From Acinetobacter sp. ANC 3781 (GTDB lineage: Bacteria; Pseudomonadota; Gammaproteobacteria; Pseudomonadales; Moraxellaceae), in assembly GCF_004331285.1 (NCBI RefSeq), contig NZ_SJOH01000009.1, positions 79,415 through 143,414 of the forward strand: a stretch of 64,000 nt of DNA, in the 5' to 3' direction. The translations under genes were made by a program, and so were the position numbers. Of this stretch, positions 1-8,648 are shown in pieces. The notes beneath the pieces are model-generated. The model saw only the letters and a list, made by a program, of their open reading frames with translations, searched no databases and was not told the DNA's origin. Every line of letters starts with the position of its first letter. Positions within the stretch are counted from its first letter, which is position 1.

Positions 1-57
1 CCCAACCAATTCAATAAAATTACGTGGGCGATATTTACGCGCAAGTACTTGATACAT
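1..57 (-). CDS. dnaX: DNA polymerase III subunit gamma/tau, N-terminal fragment
   Basis: Only the first 19 codons lie inside the window; the rest continues beyond base 1. The peptide begins MYQVLARKYRPRNF and runs on to ELVG, the hallmark N-terminus of the DnaX clamp-loader ATPase (known family feature). The ATG is at 55-57. DnaX forms the core of the clamp loader that places the beta clamp on DNA. The delta-prime partner HolB is encoded elsewhere in this window, at 49617-50621. No other function fits this opening, but the domain content beyond residue 19 cannot be seen. Confidence 0.9.
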   Translation of the reverse strand, partial: MYQVLARKYRPRNFIELVG

Positions 58-191
58 GTATGCTCCTTTTTACAGGTCTAAGCATACTGTTTTTTTGGTC
101 AAGAGTGAATGAACAATCTGCAAAAGCGTTCAATCAAATATGAGATAAGCAGAACTATTTTTCAGATATTGCGAGAATCTAAAGAAATCAG

Positions 192-653
192 CTATCCATT
201 CTTTTCTAAAATAAAATCATCTTCAGCATTATAAATATTCCCTGTCTGATCCTGCAATATTTCAAGCAGTTGATGATCTAAATCCACATAGATTAAATTG
301 CGAGTCTTGACCTGCACTAATTCAAGTTTAGTCTGATCAGAATTACTAAATCGGAAATGGCCTTTAATCGTTTCGATCTCATTATGGCCACTTAAACTTT
401 CACGTTTTAAAGTATAAGTCTGGTTCTGGTTGAGCACTAAATCTACAGCCATACCCGGGCATTCCTCACAACGTGAAATACAGCCCATGCATGGTGTCGT
501 TCCTTGATACTTACCCACCCATTTCGCAACCGTAACTTTCTGCTCGGCAACCTGATCAACTTGCTGGCTACTTTCGCTACTCGTTTGCTTAGAGTCCTGA
601 CAACCCAACAAGACAGAAGATGCAATTAAGGGAATAAGAAGCGGCTTTTTCAT
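192..653 (-). CDS. NlpE-like outer-membrane lipoprotein
   Basis: A 153-residue protein with a lipoprotein signal peptide (MKKPLLIPLIASSVLLGC; lipobox LLGC, lipidated Cys near residue 18), then a Ser/Gln-rich linker. The mature domain carries GTTPCMGCISRCEECPGM, a Cys-rich stretch like the CxxC-containing N-terminal domain of NlpE, the E. coli copper/adhesion lipoprotein that signals to Cpx (known family). It ends with a short beta-rich region. The start is taken at ATG 653; a GTG lies immediately upstream. It may sense envelope or metal stress, but E. coli NlpE is longer and has a second OB-fold domain missing here. The family call is good; the role is inferred. Confidence 0.75.
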   Translation of the reverse strand: MKKPLLIPLIASSVLLGCQDSKQTSSESSQQVDQVAEQKVTVAKWVGKYQGTTPCMGCISRCEECPGMAVDLVLNQNQTYTLKRESLSGHNEIETIKGHFRFSNSDQTKLELVQVKTRNLIYVDLDHQLLEILQDQTGNIYNAEDDFILEKNG

Positions 654-756
654 CACGACAACTGAATGGGAGATTCTGGACTTGGGAAAATATCACACTT
701 TTTACCGAATTATGCCTTCCAACTCTGCACGCTAACATTTTTAAATAATATGCCGT

Positions 757-2007
757 TTAAAACCATCCCTTACGCCCTTTTAATGCTGCATCTGCACAAC
801 GTAAAGTTTCTTGGGTTAAACCCCACAGACGATAATCCCCCGTGATCGAACCTGTAGCAAAATTATGGGTATAGGCGAAACTTAGATTACGTTCACGGTC
901 ACACCATGCACCAGAACCATTAAACCCCATATGTCCAAACCCTTTGGATGATTTCCCTAGAGTTAAAACCCGGTGATAGCCTAAACGCCAATACATCGGT
1001 AGCGGCATAATACGGTCGCGCTGAGTGTATTGAATTGTACTTAAATTTTTAAAGATATCTGGCCGAATCAATTGCTGACCCTTCCATTCACCTGCATTCG
1101 CCAGCATGGCATAAATTTTTGCCAGACTATCTGCAGTAAAAACTCCATTTGCAGCGGGAATTACGGCTTTTAAACCTTCATCACTAAAGAAGCTGAACTT
1201 TTTCATTCCCTTGGGAATCATGGCATCCTGGAAGTCTTGTGGGTTTTGTCCTGACCACTCAACTATTTTGTCAAATAGTGAAGCTTTCTTTGGTTTCGGT
1301 TTTGCTTGCCCTGAAGGCTTTGGTTCTGTTTTCAATTTTGCCAATGGTCTTGCAACCCGAGCCAATTCAAATTCAGTAACGCCAAAGTACGCTCCATCTA
1401 GTTGCAGTGGCTGAACAAGATACTGCAGCATTAAATCTGACAAAGATTTTCCTGTCGCTTTTTCAAGCACACCACCTACCAGCCAGCCAAAAGTTAAGGC
1501 TTGATAAGCCGCATCCGTAGCTATTTCAAAATGTGGTTTTGCTTTTGCAATCACTTCCAGCATATGTGACCAGTCCGCCATTTCCAATGCCGTTTCAATC
1601 TGATTGCGAATGTCATATAAACCACTTTGATGGCTCAGTATATGTCTTAAAGTGATTTTCGCTTTACCATTCTGTGCAAAGTCAGGCCAATACTGTGCAA
1701 CAGGCGTGTCGTAATCTAGAAAACCCTCACTCACTAAAATATGAGCCAGTGTCGAAAGTACACCTTTACCCGTGGAATAGCACACTGACAGAGTATCGGA
1801 TTGCCAGTTTTCAGTTGCTGATTTTTTACCTGTGTAAATATCAACGACTTTTTGCCCCTGGAAATAAACGACTAGGGCTGCCCCACCTAAATCTGTCCGT
1901 GCATCCTGCATACGGCTAAATTGTTTAGCGAGATCTTGAAAACGCTCATCAGTCTGTCCCTGATAATTTTCTGTATTGGCAAAGATATATTCTTTTATTT
2001 TGTTCAT
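757..2007 (-). CDS. Serine hydrolase, class C beta-lactamase/esterase family
   Basis: A 416-residue protein of the beta-lactamase/penicillin-binding-like hydrolase family (EstB, AmpC fold). The SxxK nucleophile motif appears as YSTGKG near residues 77-82, followed by a Tyr motif candidate (AAYQALTFGW, around residue 165) and a C-terminal GHMGFNGSGAW that fits the third active-site element. There is no clear signal peptide, so a cytoplasmic esterase is more likely than a periplasmic beta-lactamase. A Lys/Pro-rich insertion (residues about 225-242) is probably a surface loop. The start has an AGGGAAAG ribosome site upstream. Substrate unknown. Confidence 0.75.
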   Translation of the reverse strand: MNKIKEYIFANTENYQGQTDERFQDLAKQFSRMQDARTDLGGAALVVYFQGQKVVDIYTGKKSATENWQSDTLSVCYSTGKGVLSTLAHILVSEGFLDYDTPVAQYWPDFAQNGKAKITLRHILSHQSGLYDIRNQIETALEMADWSHMLEVIAKAKPHFEIATDAAYQALTFGWLVGGVLEKATGKSLSDLMLQYLVQPLQLDGAYFGVTEFELARVARPLAKLKTEPKPSGQAKPKPKKASLFDKIVEWSGQNPQDFQDAMIPKGMKKFSFFSDEGLKAVIPAANGVFTADSLAKIYAMLANAGEWKGQQLIRPDIFKNLSTIQYTQRDRIMPLPMYWRLGYHRVLTLGKSSKGFGHMGFNGSGAWCDRERNLSFAYTHNFATGSITGDYRLWGLTQETLRCADAALKGRKGWF

Positions 2008-2061
2008 TAAACTGTGCTTTCCCTAAACCAGTCGTTATTTTTTATTTACTCGAAGCTTAAA

Positions 2062-2093
2062 ATAAAAAAGCCTAAATCAGCAATGACTCAGGC
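2062..2093 (-). terminator. Intrinsic terminator after the MaoC gene
   Basis: An imperfect stem (GCCTGAGTCA paired with TGATTTAGGC on the minus strand) is followed by six T residues reading leftward. It lies just after the stop at 2101. Confidence 0.65.
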
Positions 2094-2100
2094 CTTGGTC

Positions 2101-2955
2101 TTATAAGGCTTTTATACGACCCGACACATGCGGTTTTTGGTTCTTGCTATTTCGGATCAGGAATTCGATATCCTTACCTTCATTAGCAGTTAAAAACTCA
2201 ACTTTAGAGGGCAAGTACATCGGCAACTTAAACCATACATCTGCTTCATAGCTGTCTGGAAGCGTTAAGCTTGCTAATGCTTTGGCTTTACTCCACATGC
2301 CATGGGCAATCGCCTGTTTAAAACCGAAAGCTTTTGCGGTAATGGCATGAATATGAATCAGGTTAAAGTCGCCCGAAGTTAAGGCATAACGACGACCGGT
2401 ATTTTCCGACACATTCCACTCTGCTTGCATTTCATACGCAGGTGCTTTCGATTCAGTCACTTTAGCAGTAACTTTGCCATTGGTTTTTTGGCGCGCCAAA
2501 TAAGTGGTTATCCCTTGCATTACCACTTCATTGCCCACTTTTGCAGTGGTAATAAAGTCAAACTGACTCCCTTTGTCATGTGCTTGTACTTCACCAAACT
2601 TGCAAGATAACATTAGCTGTTCATTTACCCCAACTTTACGGGTTTGCTTAATCTGATTGCGAATATGCACCAAACCTAAAATCGCAAATGGAAACGCTTC
2701 TTGCGTCATCATGTGCATTTGCAGGCTTTGAGAAAGTACCGCTAAATAAATCGCGGGAATATAACCGTTATTCTTAAAGCCACAGACTTCGTTGTAGACT
2801 TTAAGATGTTTCTGATCGACCTTGAATGAATCCACCACATATTCAACTTGCGGTAGTACTTTTTCACCCTTCGGCTTTTTAAAAATTAGGCCTTGAATCA
2901 CTTTCGGATAGGCTAAATAAGGTTTTGGAAGTTGACTAAAATGGCGAGTATTCAT
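2101..2955 (-). CDS. MaoC-like dehydratase/hydratase
   Basis: A 284-residue double hot-dog protein. The second half carries SGDFNLIHIH and then IAHGMW, matching the R-specific enoyl-CoA hydratase 2 signature (SGDxNPLH...) with Asp and His as catalytic residues; the usual Pro is replaced by Ile. Such enzymes hydrate trans-2-enoyl thioesters to (R)-3-hydroxyacyl thioesters. The neighbouring two-domain FabG at 3119 and the divergent thiolase at 4752 use or make the matching intermediates, so the three probably form one fatty-acid/acyl-CoA module. It is separated from fabG by a palindromic repeat region. The exact acyl substrate is unknown. Confidence 0.8.
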   Translation of the reverse strand: MNTRHFSQLPKPYLAYPKVIQGLIFKKPKGEKVLPQVEYVVDSFKVDQKHLKVYNEVCGFKNNGYIPAIYLAVLSQSLQMHMMTQEAFPFAILGLVHIRNQIKQTRKVGVNEQLMLSCKFGEVQAHDKGSQFDFITTAKVGNEVVMQGITTYLARQKTNGKVTAKVTESKAPAYEMQAEWNVSENTGRRYALTSGDFNLIHIHAITAKAFGFKQAIAHGMWSKAKALASLTLPDSYEADVWFKLPMYLPSKVEFLTANEGKDIEFLIRNSKNQKPHVSGRIKAL

Positions 2956-2993
2956 TCTGGACCTTTATAAAATTCTTATATCTTTAAATGCAA

Positions 2994-3107
2994 CTTCCTC
3001 TTCCTTTTAGGAGATGAGAAGCACTGCTTCGTAAGGGAGAGGTATTAATCGAATATTAAAACTTTTTTAGCCCTCATCCCAACCTTCTCCCAAAGGGAGA
3101 AGGAGTT
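2994..3107. repeat. Palindromic intergenic repeat region
   Basis: The gap between fabG and the MaoC gene contains three hairpins. They are an imperfect TCTTCCTTTTAGGAGA, the palindrome GAAGCA-C-TGCTTC at 3018-3030, and a perfect 9-bp stem CCTTCTCCC-aaa-GGGAGAAGG at 3083-3103. The outer parts (AACTTCCTCTTCC and ...AGGGAGAGG against CCCTCATCCCAACC) also share inverted similarity. This looks like a dispersed repeat of the REP/MITE type rather than a simple terminator. Confidence 0.6.
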
Positions 3108-3118
3108 TTATTTGCAAA

Positions 3119-4510
3119 TTAAGCACCCAACAAGCTTTGACCACACACACGAACCACGTTGCCATTTAAACCTGTAGAAGCAGAAGATGCAAATAATGCA
3201 ATCGTTTCAGCAACATCGACAGGTAAGCCGCCTTGGCTCATCGAGTTCATGCGGCGACCTGCTTCACGAATGGCAAATGGAATTGCAGCAGTCATTTGCG
3301 TTTCGATAAAACCAGGCGCAACGGCGTTAATGGTTATACCATTTTTCAACATAGGTGCAGTGAATTTCACTACACCAATGACACCTGCCTTAGATGCTGC
3401 ATAGTTGGTTTGACCCAAATTACCCGCGATACCTGAAATTGAAGATACGCAAACAATACGACCATTGGCATTAAAACCTTCATTTTCAAGAAGGTAATCA
3501 TTGACACGCTCAATTGCAGATAAATTAATGTTGATCACCAGATCCCATAACTCTGGCTTCATGTTTGCCAAAGTTTTGTCACGGGTAATGCCGGCATTAT
3601 GTACGATGATATCTAAACCACCTTGAGCTACAGCCGCAGCTTTGATTTTTTCCCCAGCGTCATTAGCTGTAATATCAATGGCTAAAGTCGAACCACCAAT
3701 TTCACCGGCAACACGATCAAGGTCAGCCTGCTGTTGTGGAACGTCTAGACAAATCACATGTGCACCATCACGAGATAATACATGTGCAATTGCTTCACCA
3801 ATCCCACGACTCGCACCCGTCACCACAGCCGTTTTACCTGCCAGCGGTTTTGCCCAATCGATATCTACAGTTTCAGCTTTAGAAACACGAATCACTTGAC
3901 CAGACACATACGCTGAACGTGGAGATAAGGCAAAACGAACTGTAGACTCAAGATTGGCTTCAGCGCCTTCATCGACATAGACCAGCTGCGCAGCAATACC
4001 TTTTTTAAATTCTTTACCAACAGATTTTACAAAACCTTCAAGCGCACGTTGTGCAATCGCCTGTTTTACTGTTTTTGCAGTTTCAGGGGTAATACCGACA
4101 ACCACTACACGACCAGAAGTCTGAATTTGGCGTGCAATCGGATTAAAGAAGTCATAAAGTTCATGTAGTTGTTCAGAGTTTTGAATACCCGATGCATCAA
4201 AAATCACAGCCTTAAACTTAGATTCTTTGTCGCCTTCATTGAACGCACTCAGGCTTAAACCTGTTTTTGCTGCAGCTTGTTGTAATTCAGTATTGTTGCC
4301 TGCATAGCTATTGGCGTGAATATTTGCAAGAACTTGCGCAATTGAACCCGATAAAGTTGAAGATGATGCAGCACCAAATAAAACTGCCCCCCTAACGACC
4401 GGAGTGGCTGACTCAAAACGGTCTAGGGAAATCGGTGATGGCAAACCTAAATTTTTGATGACAAATTTACCAATAGGAGATTTCGCGAATGTTTGGTATT
4501 GGTCAGTCAT
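3119..4510 (-). CDS. fabG: Two-domain 3-oxoacyl-ACP/CoA reductase (FabG4-like SDR)
   Basis: A 463-residue protein, about twice the size of housekeeping FabG. The C-terminal half (from about residue 225) is a classical short-chain dehydrogenase: TGASRGIGEA cofactor motif, HNAG (residues about 306-309), the catalytic Ser in VCVSSISG, and YAASK. The N-terminal half is a degenerate flavodoxin-like domain, as in the high-molecular-weight FabG4 type of mycobacteria (known family). It reduces 3-oxoacyl thioesters with NAD(P)H. It is divergent from the thiolase gene and upstream of the MaoC gene on the same strand. The preferred chain length and carrier (ACP or CoA) are not readable. Confidence 0.85.
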   Translation of the reverse strand: MTDQYQTFAKSPIGKFVIKNLGLPSPISLDRFESATPVVRGAVLFGAASSSTLSGSIAQVLANIHANSYAGNNTELQQAAAKTGLSLSAFNEGDKESKFKAVIFDASGIQNSEQLHELYDFFNPIARQIQTSGRVVVVGITPETAKTVKQAIAQRALEGFVKSVGKEFKKGIAAQLVYVDEGAEANLESTVRFALSPRSAYVSGQVIRVSKAETVDIDWAKPLAGKTAVVTGASRGIGEAIAHVLSRDGAHVICLDVPQQQADLDRVAGEIGGSTLAIDITANDAGEKIKAAAVAQGGLDIIVHNAGITRDKTLANMKPELWDLVININLSAIERVNDYLLENEGFNANGRIVCVSSISGIAGNLGQTNYAASKAGVIGVVKFTAPMLKNGITINAVAPGFIETQMTAAIPFAIREAGRRMNSMSQGGLPVDVAETIALFASSASTGLNGNVVRVCGQSLLGA

Positions 4511-4751
4511 GTTTATTATCTCTCATACAAATTAATTTTTGATGGATTTGAAGATATTCTTTTAACTTCAATATGATGTTTAGAGTCTTATATTTCAATA
4601 CATCCATCAGTTTCTATAGAATCATACTTGAGTTAAACAATGGATGTCTTGACCGGAATGCTTTGTGCAATGTCATTGTAGTCAATACGGCTATTTTTAG
4701 ATTGTGTTAATGTACGTGCCAAGAATACTTTAAAATGCTTGGAAAAGCCTT

Positions 4752-6269
4752 ATGAGCAAGACAACTCAAGAAAATCCAACAGTTGAAAATTCTGCGACGG
4801 AAACTGTGTCAAATACATCAAAAAGTACTGCGCGTACAACTAAAAGTTCTGGTACTGCCATAAAGTCAGCAACCGATGAGATGAAAGCAGCTCGTCCTCG
4901 TTCAACACCACCACGTAGTAAAAGTACTGCTTCAACTCCCAAAAAATCACAATCTACAACTCAAACTGCTGTTCAACAGGATAAAACCATGAGTCAAAAC
5001 ACTGTTCGCCGCGTTGCAATTATCGGTGGTAACCGTATTCCTTTCGCTCGTTCAAACGGCGCTTATTTCACTGCCTCTAACTCAGATATGTTTACAGCCG
5101 CCTTAAATGGTCTGGTTGAGCGTTTTAACCTCCAAGGTCAACGCCTGGGCGAAGTGGTTGCAGGCGCAGTTTTAAAACATAGCCGTGACTTTAACATGAC
5201 TCGTGAATGTGTGTTAAACACTGAACTTGCTCCCGAAACACCTGCTTACGATATACAGCAAGCATGTGGTACTGGCTTGCAAGCAGCATTCCTTGTTGCA
5301 AACAAAATTGCCTTGGGTCAAATTGAAGTCGGTGTTGCAGGCGGTGTAGATACCACATCTGATGCACCAATTGCGTTCGGTGACGGTTTACGTAAAGCTT
5401 TACTTGAATTGAACATTGCAAAAACAGCTAAAGACCGTTTAAAAGCGTTAACTAAAATCAATCTTAAAGATTTAATGGATGCACCTAAAAATGGTGAACC
5501 CCGTACTGGTCTTTCTATGGGTGATCATCAAGCAATTACAGCACTTGAATGGGGTATTGCTCGTGAAGCGCAAGATGAACTTGCTGCATCTTCACATCAA
5601 AAAATGGCGGCTGCCTACGAAGAAGGTTTCTTCGACGACCTGATTACACCATTCTTAGGTTTAGAACGTGACAATAACTTGCGTGCAGACTCATCTGTAG
5701 AAAAACTGGCAAAATTAAAGCCTGCTTTTGGTAAAGGCGATGCACGTACCATGACTGCGGGTAACTCTACTCCGCTGACTGACGGTGCATCTTGCGTACT
5801 TTTAGCTTCTGAGGAATGGGCGAAAGCTAACGGTCACGAAGTTCTTGCTTACTTAACTTTCCAAGAAACTGCTGCTGTAGATTTCGTTGAGAAAAAAGAA
5901 GGCTTATTGATGGCACCTGCATATGCAGTTCCACGTATGCTTGAACGTGCTGGTATCACTTTACAAGATTTCGACTACTACGAAATTCACGAAGCTTTTG
6001 CATCTCAAGTACTTTCTACATTGAAAGCGTGGGAAGACCCAAAATTCTGTAAAGAACGTTTAGGCTTGGATGCACCACTCGGTTCAATCGACCGCTCTAA
6101 ACTCAACGTAAAAGGCTCATCTTTAGCAGCGGGCCACCCATTTGCAGCGACTGGCGGCCGTATTATTGCCACTGCAGCAAAACTGATTAATCAAAAAGGT
6201 TCAGGTCGTGTGCTTGTTTCGATCTGTGCAGCTGGTGGCCAAGGTGTAACAGCAATTATTGAAAAATAA
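4752..6269 (+). CDS. fadI: Acetyl-CoA acetyltransferase (thiolase) with N-terminal extension
   Basis: A 505-residue thiolase. The core starts around residue 80 (MSQNTVRRVAIIGGNRIPFA). It shows the acylation Cys in QQACGTGLQAA (around residue 174), the EIHEAFA motif, and the C-terminal CAAGGQG holding the second catalytic Cys, with the active-site His in AAGHPFAATGGR. The fadI symbol is tentative. The first 79 residues are a low-complexity Ser/Thr/Lys/Pro tail without family match. A second ATG at 4989 has a strong ribosome site (AGGA, 7-base gap) and would give a normal 426-residue enzyme, so two products are possible. It is divergent from fabG, and the degradation or biosynthesis direction is not settled. 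Confidence 0.85.
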   Translation: MSKTTQENPTVENSATETVSNTSKSTARTTKSSGTAIKSATDEMKAARPRSTPPRSKSTASTPKKSQSTTQTAVQQDKTMSQNTVRRVAIIGGNRIPFARSNGAYFTASNSDMFTAALNGLVERFNLQGQRLGEVVAGAVLKHSRDFNMTRECVLNTELAPETPAYDIQQACGTGLQAAFLVANKIALGQIEVGVAGGVDTTSDAPIAFGDGLRKALLELNIAKTAKDRLKALTKINLKDLMDAPKNGEPRTGLSMGDHQAITALEWGIAREAQDELAASSHQKMAAAYEEGFFDDLITPFLGLERDNNLRADSSVEKLAKLKPAFGKGDARTMTAGNSTPLTDGASCVLLASEEWAKANGHEVLAYLTFQETAAVDFVEKKEGLLMAPAYAVPRMLERAGITLQDFDYYEIHEAFASQVLSTLKAWEDPKFCKERLGLDAPLGSIDRSKLNVKGSSLAAGHPFAATGGRIIATAAKLINQKGSGRVLVSICAAGGQGVTAIIEK

Positions 6270-6291
6270 GCTCGCTATATCTTTTTAAATA

Positions 6292-6326
6292 AGAAGCCCC
6301 CGGAATTTTAACTTCCGAGGGCTTCT
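6292..6326 (+). terminator. Terminator after the thiolase gene
   Basis: AGAAGCCC and GGAA pair with TTCC and GGGCTTCT around a short loop, followed by CAATTTT. It lies 22 bases after the thiolase stop and could serve the convergent gene as well. Confidence 0.75.
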
Positions 6327-6357
6327 CAATTTTATAAATTAAACTAGCATTGAAAGC

Positions 6358-6885
6358 TTAGCGTGTAGCACGTTCCCAAGCTTCCTTAACTGCAATTCTT
6401 GCTTCATTCCAGGTTAAACGAGACAACCCTTTGGCATGATCCCATTTAAGTTTCAAATCACTTTCCACATCTTCAAAACGCGTACTTGAGTCATATTGAG
6501 GACGGGCTTCATAACCAATGCGATAAGCATTTTCATAATCTCGCTCATAATCTAAATCTGAATAGGTTGTAAGCGTTTCTGCATAGTAAGGTGTGGTATG
6601 CGCCGTCTCTCTCCAATAGGCTTCTTCTTCGGTAGGATTGACTGCTTCCGCGGCCCCTTTACCTGCCAGGCCGCCGACCACTGCTCCCACAGCACCTCCG
6701 ACTATTGCGCCAACTGGGCCACCTACGGCTCCAACTGCTGCCCCAGCCACTGCACCTCCTGCTGCACCTACACCAGTTCCAACCGGATGTGCGCCAGGTT
6801 CACCTGTAATTGGATCTGCATTCAAATCATCTCGAGCATCTTTAGGAAGGTTTTTTACAACGTCACGATCAAAATTATCATTCAT
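6358..6885 (-). CDS. Glycine-zipper protein of unknown function
   Basis: A 175-residue protein. Residues 1-35 are charged and hydrophilic (MNDNFDRDVVKNLPKDARDD). Residues about 36-80 are a Gly/Ala/Val glycine-zipper stretch with repeated GAVxG steps able to insert into or pack against membranes, and the rest is Tyr/Glu/Arg-rich and soluble. No signal peptide is visible. Glycine-zipper proteins often oligomerise in membranes. The charged tail recalls stress-related hydrophilic proteins, but this is only a resemblance. It is monocistronic, between a terminator and a 261-base gap, with AAGGA ahead of the start. Confidence 0.7.
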   Translation of the reverse strand: MNDNFDRDVVKNLPKDARDDLNADPITGEPGAHPVGTGVGAAGGAVAGAAVGAVGGPVGAIVGGAVGAVVGGLAGKGAAEAVNPTEEEAYWRETAHTTPYYAETLTTYSDLDYERDYENAYRIGYEARPQYDSSTRFEDVESDLKLKWDHAKGLSRLTWNEARIAVKEAWERATR

Positions 6886-7146
6886 CTTCGTATTATCCTT
6901 TTATCATGCTTTTAAAATTAAGTTTAATATAACTTTTAAGAAAAATTATGCACCTTTCTCATATTTAAGCAGTGCAAGATTTAATATAGAGGAGATGAGA
7001 CCGCTTATATGCTTCAAAATGTCAGTTTTAAGTTAAGGTATGTACAATGTTGTATATAAAACATTTCACTCTACTCACCTAGACTGATAACAATTATTTT
7101 TTGAATGTATGTTATTAAAAATAATTATTCACTTATATAGCAATAA

Positions 7147-7599
7147 TTAATTCTCTATAAATTGCTGATTAGTCCGATTGAGTCTTAAATGATCTTCAAT
7201 AGCGTCAAAACACCATTGGAAAATAAAGGTATACACCAAAATACACAGGGTCATACTTAAATCGAGCAGAATAGCCCGTCCGATGCTCATTTCTAGAGCA
7301 TAAGCCACCATTGGAATGGTGGCCAACATCAAGCCTCCTTCAAAACCAATCGCATGTAGAATACGTACACGCACCGTTCTTTTCAAATGATGCTTGACTT
7401 CAAACTTTTCAAAGAAATGGTTAAAGATCATATTCCAAAACACCGACGTTACTGCCATAACAATTCCCAGTATTCCAGTCACTTCCATCGGCATATCAAA
7501 AATAAAACTCAAGGCAATCGCAATGATGACCAACAGGATGATCTCATAGCTCAGTGCATGAACGATCCTTCTTTTGGAAATCAACATTTCAATACTCAT
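7147..7599 (-). CDS. aceI: PACE family efflux transporter, AceI-like
   Basis: A 150-residue protein with two tandem bacterial transmembrane pair domains (four helices). It shows the family motifs RIVHALSYE (the Glu corresponds to the conserved acidic residue of AceI), FWNMIFNHFFE, RILHAIGFEGGL, and LVYTFIFQWCFD. AceI exports chlorhexidine and, in A. baumannii, short diamines, driven by protons (established knowledge). It is divergent from the LysR gene at 7673, which matches aceR-aceI organisation. No Shine-Dalgarno precedes the ATG at 7599; the ATG at 7587 (MLISKRR) has a GAG upstream and gives 146 residues, close to the AceI length, so it may be the real start. Confidence 0.9.
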   Translation of the reverse strand: MSIEMLISKRRIVHALSYEIILLVIIAIALSFIFDMPMEVTGILGIVMAVTSVFWNMIFNHFFEKFEVKHHLKRTVRVRILHAIGFEGGLMLATIPMVAYALEMSIGRAILLDLSMTLCILVYTFIFQWCFDAIEDHLRLNRTNQQFIEN

Positions 7600-7672
7600 T
7601 TATTGGAGGTAAGAGTATTTTATTTTGGTATTATTGATTAATCGAATTAGATTCTTTCAAAAGTTTTGATAG

Positions 7673-8563
7673 ATGAATATTAACCAAGACCAACTGATTA
7701 TTTTTAAGACTGTCATCGAAACTGGTTCATTTTCTGCTGCTGCAAGAAAGTTGGGAAAAGTCCCCTCTGCGGTCAGTATGTCGATTGCCAATTTAGAGAT
7801 AGATCTAAATTTATCTCTATTTCAACGTATTGGGCGTGAGCCGGTTCCCACGCCTCAGGCGCTTACCTTGTATGAAAAAACCGAGCAGTTACTCATTGAA
7901 ATCAATCAATGGAAACAGCATGCTTTTGCTTTAAGTGAGGGCTTGGAATCCTCTTTAAATATTGTGGTAGTAACCGAACTGTTACACACTCACTGGACAG
8001 ACTATATTTCACTGATTGAAAAACAATTTCCGGAACTGCAAATCAATGTTTTTTCAGCACCGCAAGAGGATGCGTTAAAAATGCTGTTCAATCAGACGGC
8101 ACAATTGGCACTAATGTTTGAACGTGAACAATTGGAAAGTCGTGAACAGTTTGTCGAACTTAAACGTGAAGCCTTGGTGCCGGTAGCTGCCACTAGCTCG
8201 CCGTTAGCTGCATTTAAACAGGTCAGCTATGAGCAAATTTTGCAAAACCGGCAAATTGTGGTGGCCAGCCGTGACCGGAGCATTAAGCCTGAACTGTTAT
8301 TTTCAAAAAAATACTGGCGCACAGACAACAATCATTCTGCCTGCGCCATGATTATGCAGGGTTTGGGCTGGGGGGTGTTACCTTTGGAAATGCTTAATCA
8401 AAATCCACACATCACCCAGCAACTTAAAATTCTTAACTTTTTAGATTTTAGTCCTAAATTTGAATATTTTGTCGATTTAGTTTGGAGTCGAGAAAGTCAG
8501 CTGGGTGCCGCTGCTCATTTTTTGATTAATCACATCCGAAATTCGCGGAAAAACACAAAATAG
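7673..8563 (+). CDS. aceR: LysR-type regulator of the AceI efflux gene
   Basis: A 296-residue LysR-family protein. The N-terminal winged helix-turn-helix covers residues about 4-62 (ETGSFSAAARKLGKVPSAVSMSIANLE), and the rest is the effector-binding domain. It starts 73 bases from the divergent aceI start, so the operator and both promoters must lie in that short gap. In A. baumannii AceR activates aceI in response to chlorhexidine (known); the same role here rests on position and family. The ligand cannot be read from sequence. Confidence 0.82.
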   Translation: MNINQDQLIIFKTVIETGSFSAAARKLGKVPSAVSMSIANLEIDLNLSLFQRIGREPVPTPQALTLYEKTEQLLIEINQWKQHAFALSEGLESSLNIVVVTELLHTHWTDYISLIEKQFPELQINVFSAPQEDALKMLFNQTAQLALMFEREQLESREQFVELKREALVPVAATSSPLAAFKQVSYEQILQNRQIVVASRDRSIKPELLFSKKYWRTDNNHSACAMIMQGLGWGVLPLEMLNQNPHITQQLKILNFLDFSPKFEYFVDLVWSRESQLGAAAHFLINHIRNSRKNTK

Positions 8564-8648
8564 ACAGGCCTTATACAGGCTTTTTACTTGGGTTAAAAGC
8601 AGATTGTGATATAACAAATGCAGGGAAATAACTTTAAGAACTAAACTA

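Noticed and set aside
3159..3899. Plus-strand frames inside fabG
   Set aside because: They lie wholly within a well-supported reductase on the other strand and have no family signature.
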